From Hormiphora californensis (taxonomy: Eukaryota > Ctenophora > Tentaculata > Cydippida > Pleurobrachiidae), in the NCBI GenBank assembly GCA_020137815.1, contig CM035361.1:1959489-2023488 (forward strand): 64,000 nucleotides of DNA. The letters run 5' to 3'. Below, piece by piece: positions 12,499 to 18,724 of the stretch. Made by a program: the position numbers and the translations under genes. Each line of letters opens with the position of its first letter. The stretch's first letter is position 1. The notes under the pieces are model-generated. The model did not search any database and had not been told where the DNA came from. It worked only from the letters and a program-made list of their open reading frames with translations.

Positions 12499-15400
12499 GC
12501 AGAGGTAGTTGATCAAGCTGATGAAGTAGTGGATAAGGGATCACATAAACAACTCTCCAAAATAACGGAGAGGGTGAGGAATGATAGTTGTGGGAGCAAC
12601 TCTGATGATGTTGAGTAAGTTAATTGTTTAATTAATTAATAACAGTAAACAAGTAACAAGTTATGTAAACAAATATTAAGTACACAATGTGTACAATTAG
12701 TTTTTTATTTTCAAAGTCCCCGATATTATTCCTCCCCTATTTTGTGCAGAACAGAACTGGACCCATCCTTTATTTTTATTTACACTCCCCTCCCCCATTT
12801 TGTGCAGAACAGAACTGGATCCTTCCTTTGATTTCTCCGCTTTGAACGAGTCAGATTCAGATGACGCTGAGGTATGAATAAATAATGTCGACTAAATTTG
12901 TCTTTACTTTCGAGATTAGGAGCATGGCATAATCTGCTGAAATTATTTTTTGAAGAGTTGTATAAATCAACAACTTCTTGTATCCCCGTTTCAGAGTTTT
13001 ATTAATGAGCGAATACCAGACAGATCCCGGACCGTTTCAGATTTACCCGCTAACTCATCGGTAAGATGTCCAATACCATTCTAACACCCAGTACCATTTT
13101 AAATTACGGTTATTACACCTCAAACTATCGGACTTATAATTGTGGGAAGAGTTTCTGCACGCTATTAAATATGACATCGAGGTTTGACTGAATTAATTTT
13201 AAATTTAACTCACTACATTGGAACGCGTGACTGAATATCTCATCCACCCACCAGAACTCAGTTGAGTGTAAGTGCAGGACCTGTTCGCCACCACAATATA
13301 TAGGGGATGATGATGTTGGGGCTCGTCAGAAACTGGTGGAACAAATCGGACTGAAAGACAAGATACCTGATGATTGGACACTGGTTAGTAATTTGTAATT
13401 ACAGTCGGACCCCGATTTAGGGACACCCTTGGGGGAAAGGTTAATTTCCTATATCGGGGGAAAAAAATCCTGTCCCTAAATCGGGGTGCCACTAAATCGG
13501 GGGGCCCTAAATCGGGGTCCGACTGTAATTATGTAATTATTAATTAATTAGTTAATTAAATTTAGTATCTAATTAAACCAATTTTTGTTTGGTATCTCTT
13601 TTTTTTATTATTTCGAAACTTCTCGAATTCTTACCTTCATTTAAATTATTTGTATCTACGTCAGTAACTCAAAAGACAGGAACCACCCCATGTCAAATGA
13701 ATGTTTCTCCCAGTAATACAATTATAGGAGAGTTTTTTATTTGACTTTGACGTAGGCGACTTCCAGTTCCACGATTTGAAATGTCTCAAACTATTTATTT
13801 CTCAAACCATTCTGGATCCTCAATACATATTCAATAACAACCCAAGTGACCACTGACCACCCCCTCTCTCACCAACTGCACCCAATTAATCCTCCCCTCT
13901 CTTACCAACCACCCAATTAATCCTCCCCTCTCTCACCAACTGCACCCAATTAATCCTCCCCTCTCTCACCAACTGCACCCAATTAATCCTCCCCTCTCTA
14001 ACCAACTGCACCCAATTAATCCTCCCCTCTCTCACCAACTGCACCCAATTAATCCTCCCCTCTCTCACCACCCACCTAATTATTCCTCCCCTCTCTGTCA
14101 GGTTGACGGCAACTTTGCGACCATAATGGCATTTACCCTAACCCACCTTTCTCTGGGATACCAGTGTGCATCTAACTTCCGATTAGACGCCGGTTTTGTC
14201 TACCTTATGCACAGCGGGGGCGGCTCAAAAAAGGTAAACCAATTAACTAACTAATTAATGTAATTATGTTTCAGCTGGAAGGTCGGTTTGCGTGTGTGAC
14301 TGCGTTTTTCCACTCCCACCTGAGTTTCACATACCCCGTGACACCCTACCTAAGGTTGGATTGTGGGTACATGCTGCTGATGTGGAGCGAGAGCAATAGT
14401 TTCGAGAGAACGGTAGACTGCTGCGTGTTTCATCTCATACAGGTTTGTAGCTATCCCCCGTCAAAGAAATTAATTTCCCAGTGCGCAAAAAATTCGAAGT
14501 TCGAATTATGGGTTTTGATTTTCATCTTGATTCTCGAGTTTTGATCTCATAATTGTGCGTTTGTTGAGTGTATCTCCGGAGAAATAAGATAAGAGAGAGA
14601 TAAGAGAGAGATAAGAGAGAGATAAGAGAGAGATAAGAGAGAGATAAGAGAGAGATAAGAGAGAGATAAGAGAGAGATAAGAGAGAGATAAGATAAGAGA
14701 GAGATAAGAGGGATGCCTGAAACTAAACCCCCATAAAAAAGTCGCTTGGCAAATTCCCTCGTCGCTCGGCAATTGGTTCGGCAACAACAGGTGGTTTGCC
14801 GAGCCAGTCGCTCGGCTAATCAAGGAAGTCGCCGTGTTTTCACCGCGTTCTTACAGAAAAAGTACATTTTTTCAGCACTTTTTTTCAAAATCTCCTGCTG
14901 AAAAATACAAAGTGCTGAAAAAATGTGCTTTTTCTGTAAGAACGCGGTGAAATCACCGAGATTTCCTTGATTAGCCGAGCGACTGGCTCGGCAAACCACC
15001 TGTTGTTGCCGAACCAATTGCCGAGCGACGAGGGAATTTGCCAAGCGACTTTTTTATGGGGGAAAGGAGCATCTTTACAGCACCTTAGTTTGACTTTGAG
15101 AGCCACAAGAAAATAACCCTGATAAAATAGATGGGATAATATGTCCCCCCCCCCTCCCCTCCCCGCCCCATATTTAAATATATGAATCTGACTATTTGAG
15201 CAAGGTGGGTAGGTGGTAGTACCCACCTTTCTCAAAGCCAAGTAGCCAGAGTCATTAACCCAGCAACCTTTGATATATAGAACCGATCGCAAATATTTTA
15301 TTCGATTTCGAGGAAATAAAATCTTGCTAGATAAAACTCTATCTATAAAGAAAATTTGCATAAGATTCAATTTCAATTTGAAATTCAATTTCAATTTGAA

Positions 15401-16563
15401 ATTTAAAGTTGAAATATCATACATACTAGTATAGGGGAACAGGGGAACTAGGGGAACAGGAACTAGTTAAACCATGAAATAGCTCTGAAATTCAGAGCTA
15501 TTTCATGGTTTAACTAGTATAGTTCCTGTCTGTGTCGATTGGAGGTTGATATTTATCTAGACTTGAATATCTTCCCCTAGTATGTATGAACAGGGGAACT
15601 AGGGGAACTGGAACTAGTTAAACCATGAAATAGCTCTGAAATTCAGAGCTATTTCATGGTTTAACTAGTATAGTTCCTGTCTATGTCGGTTGGAGGTTGA
15701 TATTTATCTAGACTTGAATATCTTCCCCTGGCCTAAAGTCGAATTTTTTAATCAAGGGACAGGGGGCCGCGCGTTCAGAGGGGTCGCGCGGCTTTGTATT
15801 TGCGCGTGATAATCGAGATCAAGTTCCTGGCAATCTTAAGACTTGAACCCGGAAGCGTTGGAAAGATAATTTTAAGACCTTTTCAACGCAACCAAGATCG
15901 AGTCTTTATCTTATCAGGAACAGAAGATATGAGCAAATACGTTTAGCACGCGCAAAAAGACTTTTATAAATGCGCGGCCCCTGTCCCTTGATTAAAAAAT
16001 TCGACTATAGTATGATATTTCAACTTTAAATGTCGTACGAGATACAGATATTTAAGGTATCCTCATAGTGTATTAGTGTATGGTTGTGCAATTGACACCG
16101 ATTAGCTGAACTTAATCAACTCCAACTGATCTCTACCCGCAGGACTTTTTGAGGTTGTTGATACAAGACTGTACTCCCGAATCCAATGATACTCGAACAA
16201 TACACTTCGAAAAGGTTGGTAACTGCTAGGTTGACAGTATTGAGCCTAGAATATATACGTCATGTTTAGTCTGTATTTCACAATCATGGCAGACCATATT
16301 GAGCTTGCAAACTCCAAAATGACCAAAAATCATGAAACCCATATACTTCTCGATACTCAACAACTCGATACGGTAGCTAATTCCGGTCTCTCATCTTGAA
16401 TCTATTCATTTCGCAGGTGAGAGCATTTCGTTTGGAGCCTGAGATAGCAGAGGAGGGTGCTTATGTGACGATAGACGGTGAACTGGTGCCCTATGAAGCA
16501 CTCCACGCGTGTATCTACAAGGGCCTTGCTCGTGTCATGTGCCTGTCAACCTCCGCTAGATAA
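435..16563 (+). CDS. Sphingosine kinase (multi-exon; N-terminus not resolved)
   Basis: Phosphorylates sphingosine to sphingosine-1-phosphate. Exons read: 435-538, 703-831, 1449-1547, 9024-9142, 9980-10059 or 10540-10619, 11663-11817, 12503-12614, 12808-12871, 12995-13060, 13255-13383, 14102-14233 and/or 14275-14442, 16143-16214, 16417-16563 (TAA). With one exon from each alternative pair (9980/10540 and 14102) the phases join without a stop to give about 468 residues plus an unresolved N-terminus. Family marks are FVNPKGGK (nucleotide-binding loop), SGDG across exons 2/3, FNGLMKRDDWETA, PGGSGNG across exons 3/4, DIESE, ARFTVEAV, and a C-terminal RAFRLEP...TIDGE block. Exons 12503-13383 encode an acidic, Ser-rich insert between the conserved halves, as in animal sphingosine kinases. 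The first exon begins with the last base of a split codon, so at least one upstream exon is missing from this model, perhaps before 200 or outside the window. The third intron hosts a GPCR gene. Confidence 0.9.
1171..1248. repeat. (CT)n microsatellite in kinase intron 2
   Basis: Uninterrupted CT dinucleotide run of about 78 bp, about 200 bp upstream of the exon at 1449. Confidence 0.97.
2069..4054. mobile_element. Non-autonomous PIF/Harbinger-like DNA transposon with long terminal inverted repeats
   Basis: The ends are inverted copies beginning TAGTCAGGAAGCAAGTTAG. The left arm (2069 to about 2420) is mirrored by about 3590-4054. Both ends are flanked by TTA (2066-2068 and 4055-4057), consistent with the 3-bp TWA duplication of PIF/Harbinger elements. 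No transposase frame is seen. The interior carries a separate ~70-bp-arm hairpin (about 2475-2690) and five TGACGTCA palindromes. It lies in kinase intron 3. Confidence 0.75.
2475..2690. mobile_element. Hairpin element nested inside the Harbinger-like transposon
   Basis: The left arm (about 2477-2545), running through CTAATTGAAATTAGTAGGCC and the TTGCCCTATGATTTGAGC block, recurs inverted at about 2615-2685. The loop is about 70 bp. It is probably a MITE that landed in the larger element. Confidence 0.7.
4806..4884 (+). mobile_element. hAT-like mini-element, copy 1 (diverged)
   Basis: 79 bp with terminal CTGT...GCCAGACAG, an internal CTGAGCGCACTGTCGCG and AAATTGGGGTCTGG. It is related to the copies at 17863, 52202 and 63647. 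The left inverted repeat is degraded and no clean target duplication is visible. Confidence 0.6.
5515..5612. repeat. Near-perfect palindrome
   Basis: Arms with GGAAGTGAGAA, GAACGAATGAGAG and AAATTGCAAAGTGC fold around a short T-rich loop near 5561-5567. This is a foldback sequence in the kinase intron upstream of the GPCR. Confidence 0.75.
5936..7891 (+). CDS. Rhodopsin-like (class A) GPCR, intronless, nested in the kinase intron
   Basis: A single open frame of 651 residues from the chosen ATG. An upstream in-frame ATG at 5906 adds 10 residues. The bases before 5931 (TTCCACAG) look like a 3' splice site, suggesting a spliced 5' leader. Hydrophobic segments lie at about 40-66, 79-105 (LAVWD, with the TM2 aspartate), 112-145, 157-182, 232-258, 551-575 and 590-615. 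The third transmembrane segment ends in SVVR in place of DRY, keeping the arginine. TM7 has NPLVT in place of NPxxY. The third intracellular loop is about 290 residues long, Ser-rich, with imperfect copies of an EEEGSFEGRRI unit. Ligand unknown. The degenerate DRY/NPxxY motifs suggest a lineage-specific receptor. It lies on the same strand as the host gene. Confidence 0.85.
   Translation: MRGPIGPFKNGIHPKPMRCPKDVLQSSCCPPFATIPSSTFYITLTAVNLALAPIILILNRWVILYHTSRKGNRSLASKLYIHLAVWDCVTAVTALLHGGYMIFWLLGNQDSIVNSVAVATVYVATTVSVRGSVFANVVLSVVRSVNISKPFYMIRKTLLTVAMVAVPMTLIPIAGVDLCYFFSFEYDTTPLSGWEYRHYHRQLFLGPGLGVGLFGFIMKTKHHHFSMSAVMHHFSSVFFHLATSVCLVCLVFQTRAILKYRKRLQKNREESGGGGVSGRIKYSVQSGSVQPPDVAVRAIQWGIDLVPPSGIERNSRTRVATRRRDQRSSVTLGDLAIPSVTGSGPARKQGSFERRRIEEEGSFEGRRIEEEGCFEGRRVEFERRGIELEDQGERTSDEDCFAGVELVRSTSEESEIDCSGSEVKASVIVHQSRSNVIPSLRKKDATFEVSDSFEDHGTTASPRSSSFSLFRLSLASSDFSSSSSLSVFPRSSTSTFSQRSLSLSSSDEQGSLCDDDHGIEPIPSSQFEQPATSDDTVPQVEPNTTLPHIRSNITITLLTLFFIITNSVYTVVVSSTISNEPRRKSGLNADTLAWTYIASSVCPLMSSLVNPLVTVLMGRHNELWRFIKDDVLRMFGKFLKIDPNGISSSGQ
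7892..9023 (+). other. Kinase intron 3, 3' part
   Basis: No gene recognised. It contains a CT-rich run at about 8879-8968 ending 55 bp before the acceptor of the exon at 9024. The 114-residue open frame at 7966-8310 has no recognisable motif. Confidence 0.6.
9143..9336. repeat. (GGTTT)n pentanucleotide satellite at a splice donor
   Basis: About 38 near-perfect GGTTT units start immediately at the donor of the kinase exon 9024-9142 (exon ...GAACAG|GTTGGTTTGG). The first repeat unit therefore forms the 5' splice site. Confidence 0.95.
9411..9539. mobile_element. Foldback MITE-like element
   Basis: Ends AGCACATTAAAAAATATCTT and its inverted copy at 9518-9539. The central arms GGAAAGCAGCACCCCATA are also inverted (about 9448-9490). 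Total about 129 bp. Confidence 0.65.
9980..10059 (+). CDS. Sphingosine kinase alternative exon 5a
   Basis: An 80-nt exon flanked by AG (9978-9979) and GT (10060-10061), entering in phase 0 and leaving in phase 2. It encodes VWSFQSVSWGFFSLIDIES plus a short tail, the block corresponding to the SLAWGFIADVDLESE region of animal sphingosine kinases. It is homologous to exon 5b 480 bp downstream, with the same length and phase. Because 80 is not a multiple of three, including both copies would shift the frame, so the two should be mutually exclusive. Confidence 0.8.
10255..10322. repeat. 68-bp near-perfect palindrome between exons 5a and 5b
   Basis: Symmetric about 10288/10289 with the centre GTCGATATATCGAC. 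The arms extend to GTTGTCATGCATCGTGGG. A second small inverted repeat (ATCTGAGTTACGATC and its reverse) follows at 10323-10367. It lies in the intron separating the two alternative kinase exons. Confidence 0.85.
10540..10619 (+). CDS. Sphingosine kinase alternative exon 5b
   Basis: An 80-nt exon after a good pyrimidine tract and AG (10538-10539), with a GTAAAT donor. It encodes VWSFLSIAWGLLSAVDIES plus a short tail. It is closer than 5a to the usual family sequence (AWG, A-VD). It retains the DIESE acidic motif, so both copies look functional and neither is a decayed relic. Confidence 0.82.
11841..11952. mobile_element. Pogo/Tigger-like MITE, copy 1
   Basis: Flanked by TA, with ends CAGTCGGAG... 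and ...GGTCCGACTG. The interior has repeated AAATCGG blocks and the shared CAATTTCCTATTTCGG. Four other copies occur in the window. Confidence 0.7.
12402..12498. repeat. (CT)n microsatellite forming a polypyrimidine tract
   Basis: CT repeats run directly into TGCAG, the acceptor of the kinase exon 12503-12614. The repeat is the pyrimidine tract of that splice site. The preceding 12110-12360 is a further imperfect CT/GA inverted region. Confidence 0.95.
13402..13525. mobile_element. Pogo/Tigger-like MITE, copy 2
   Basis: Flanked by TA. Ends CAGTCGGACCCCGATTTAG and its inverted copy. Shared internal AATTTCCTATATCGGGGG. This is the most complete copy in the window. Confidence 0.8.
13860..14098. 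repeat. 33-bp minisatellite upstream of kinase exon 11a
   Basis: About seven copies of a 33-bp unit containing CTCTCTCACCAACTGCACCC followed by AATTAATCCTCCC. It ends at the acceptor of exon 11a (AG 14100-14101), so it supplies the pyrimidine-rich tract of that exon. Confidence 0.92.
14102..14233 (+). CDS. Sphingosine kinase alternative exon 11a
   Basis: 132 nt, phase 0 in and out. It continues DDWTL from the previous exon into VDGNFATIMAF, THL and FRLDAGFVYLMHSGG. This matches the W-V-x-x-G-x-F...SHL...RFDDGLVHL block of the kinase C-terminal domain. A 41-bp intron separates it from 11b. Confidence 0.75.
14275..14442 (+). CDS. Sphingosine kinase alternative exon 11b
   Basis: 168 nt, phase 0 in and out, after a TTTCAG acceptor. 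It encodes LEGRFACVTAFFHSHLSF, then YLRLDCGYMLLMW and a 16-residue tail absent from 11a. An internal GTAGAC donor at 14413 could give a shorter form ending near the same point as 11a. It is homologous to 11a over about 42 residues, including G-x-F, HL and RLD-G. Alternative splicing is inferred, not observed. Confidence 0.72.
14578..14711. repeat. 11-bp tandem repeat (GATAAGAGAGA)n
   Basis: About 11-12 units of GATAAGAGAGA in the intron after exon 11b, directly upstream of a large foldback element. Confidence 0.9.
14728..15062. mobile_element. 335-bp foldback element
   Basis: The left arm, starting CCCCCATAAAAAAGTCGCTT, is repeated inverted to 15062. Arms of about 150 bp flank a loop of about 25 bp near 14890. 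Blocks such as GGTTCGGCAACAACAGGTGG are mirrored with few mismatches. It is in the kinase intron before exon 16143. Confidence 0.85.
15433..15730. repeat. Tandemly duplicated hairpin unit
   Basis: Two copies of a ~150-bp unit that starts AGGGGAAC, contains the palindrome AACCATGAAATAGCTCTGAA and its mirror, and ends GACTTGAATATCTTCCCCT. The copies differ at only a few positions, so the duplication is recent. Confidence 0.88.
15736..16007 (-). mobile_element. 272-bp Tc1/mariner-like MITE, copy A
   Basis: Ends AAGTCGAATTTTTTAATCAA and its inverted copy, about 28 bp, flanked by TA on both sides (15734-15735, 16008-16009). A second copy of identical length in the opposite orientation is at 26612-26883. 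No coding capacity. Confidence 0.88.
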
Positions 16564-16954
16564 TAATGAGACTATCAAAACACGTGGTACTATCACGTGA
16601 TATATAGTGACTCTCGTGTGAAGGATGTTATCATATGTTTAGGTCAAAGCTGGACAGTTATTGACAGCTTGTTGACTCGGTAAACCAGAATTGTATGTGA
16701 ATATGTTGTGAGATAATATTATTAATAAGGAGAGATTGGAAAGAAGCAAATTTATTGTTAATTGTGTTGTGATTTGTGAATGTGAATATTATTGACACTG
16801 ACAGTCACCCCTCACTCACAGCTAGTGCTATAACAGTCTGATGTGCTTGTACAGATGAATGCAAGTACATATAATGTATTGATATTAAACACTGATAATG
16901 TATTAACACTGAAATTTTGTACTGTAAAATGTGAATCGATTCTTTTAGTGAACT

Positions 16955-16989
16955 GCACGGCAACTTTTCACTGAAAAGTTGCCGTGCTA
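16955..16989. repeat. Short hairpin after the kinase gene
   Basis: GCACGGCAACTTTTCA and its inverted copy around a TGA centre, about 390 bp beyond the kinase stop codon. It could form in the transcript, but no role is shown. Confidence 0.6.
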
Positions 16990-17077
16990 TGCAGAGCTGA
17001 GCCAGAACGCGACGGCGTACTTGGTTACGAAGTCACCCCTATTATTGCATATAGCTAGCGCAGGGGGAATTCCATTA

Positions 17078-17843
17078 GGGCGCGCACAGACTGTTCATGC
17101 GTGATCATGTCCATGCGTGGACAAGATTTTGATCAAGTCACGCAGACTGTTCAAGCTTGATCATCTGATCAAGCTTGGACAGTAAAAACTGAAACTTATT
17201 CATATCAAAGCAAAAACCACTGTACCCGACTAATTTTGATACTCTGAATCACGTAAATTAGTTTTCAAATCCTTCGGAGGTCGGGAAAGTGCCCTAATTG
17301 GGCATAATTGGGTCTAATTGACCCTACTTACAACTTGTCACCTGGAAATGACGTGAGGGCACTTTTCCGACTAATTTTGATACGCTGAATCACATAAGCA
17401 TTTTTTCCAAGCCCCCAGAGGTCGGGAAATGCCCTAATTGAGCAATTAAGGTCAATTAGATCCAATTATACTCAATTAGGACACTTTCCCGACCTCTGGG
17501 GGCGTGGAAAAGTTGTTTATGTGATTCAGCGTATCAAAATTAGTCGTAAAAGTGCCCTCACATAAGCGTCTATTATTTCCAGGTGACAAGTTTTAAGTGG
17601 GGTCAATTAGACCCAATTATGCCCAATTAGAACACTTTCCTGACCTCTGACGGATTTGAAAACTAGCTTACGTGATTCAGAGTATCAAAATTAGTCGGGT
17701 ACAGTGGTTTTTGCTGATATGAATAAGTTTCAGTTTTTACTGTCCAAGCTTGATCAGATGATCAAGCTTGAACAGTCTGCGTGACTTGATCAAAATCTTG
17801 TCCACGCATGGACATGATCACGCATGAACAGTCTGTGCGCGCC
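17078..17843. mobile_element. 766-bp foldback element
   Basis: The whole stretch is an imperfect palindrome. GGGCGCGCACAGACTGTTCA at the left is mirrored at 17824-17843. Internal blocks (GACTAATTTTGATAC, AGGTCGGGAAA, CTGATCAAGCTTGGACAG) recur inverted to a centre near 17450. No clear target duplication and no coding sequence. Confidence 0.85.
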
Positions 17844-17862
17844 CAAACGGCGTACGCACTAC

Positions 17863-17937
17863 CTGTCTGGCGCCGCGACCCATCTGAGCGCACTGTCAGA
17901 TTTGAGAATCAAATTGGGGTCTGGCGCCGCCAGACAG
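17863..17937 (+). mobile_element. hAT-like mini-element, copy 2 (intact, 8-bp target duplication)
   Basis: 75 bp, ends CTGTCTGGCGCCG and CGCCGCCAGACAG. Flanked by perfect 8-bp direct repeats CGCACTAC (17855-17862 and 17938-17945), as expected for hAT transposition. It lies next to the large foldback element. Confidence 0.85.
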
Positions 17938-18724
17938 CGCACTACGCAGTCTGTCGTTCGTGCGATGAATCGCCCCGTGCTCGCATACGCTAATACCAGG
18001 CCTTGCACAGCAGGAGAGCAGACAGACTGGGATGTCAAGTGAAAGAGGGCTGGAAAATGTATTGTTCAAAGAACCCCAAAATATTCGTCAAATTGTACGC
18101 GCAAATGTAACGCCGCGCCGTAAAATCATCATGAAAACGCGCCGCGCGATCTTGAATATCAAGCTTCAAATTTTCCGATTTAACTTTTTCTTTTCGTTTT
18201 TGAAACTTTAGTTTTTGTCGATAAAAGTGTCCTTCAAAGCGGTTAAACTTGACATTACGGTCATAAAATCATGTACGGGTTTATTGTTTTAACTTTTATA
18301 TGACTCAGTTTGAGCGACGCGACAAGCAATTAGCATGTGCGATTATGAGCCGTCACCAGTCCGCCCCATCCGAAAAAAGTTGTTGTACTCGTCTCGACTC
18401 GAGTACATTAGGCACCAGTTAGAGATTCCCAGGCATCAGTTCCCGAGCTCGGCAGTTCCCAAGCTCGGGAAGCAAGTGAGTGCTGACGGTGCGCGTGAGT
18501 ACTACTTTCCATTCAGTTTACGTGACGCGCAGCAATGTCACATGGTTCACACAGAACCATCTGCGTGCCCGGGCATCATGATGGCCGGGCATGCAGGAAC
18601 GCGCCGTGCCCTGATGCCTGGGATCGTCCCCCGGATATCAGGGTAGCAATCTGTAACTTGTGCGAAACTCTGACCATTATGGATTCCTCCGTTGTTACAG
18701 GAAGTGTTGTATAGTGTGCAACTC

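Noticed and set aside
13886-14071. Repeat frame VREGRINWVQL on the minus strand
   Set aside because: It is a translation artefact of the 33-bp minisatellite in the kinase intron.
18335-18646. 103-residue open frame upstream of the zinc-ribbon exon
   Set aside because: No donor in frame leads into the zinc-ribbon exon, and the sequence is not protein-like. It could be leader sequence.
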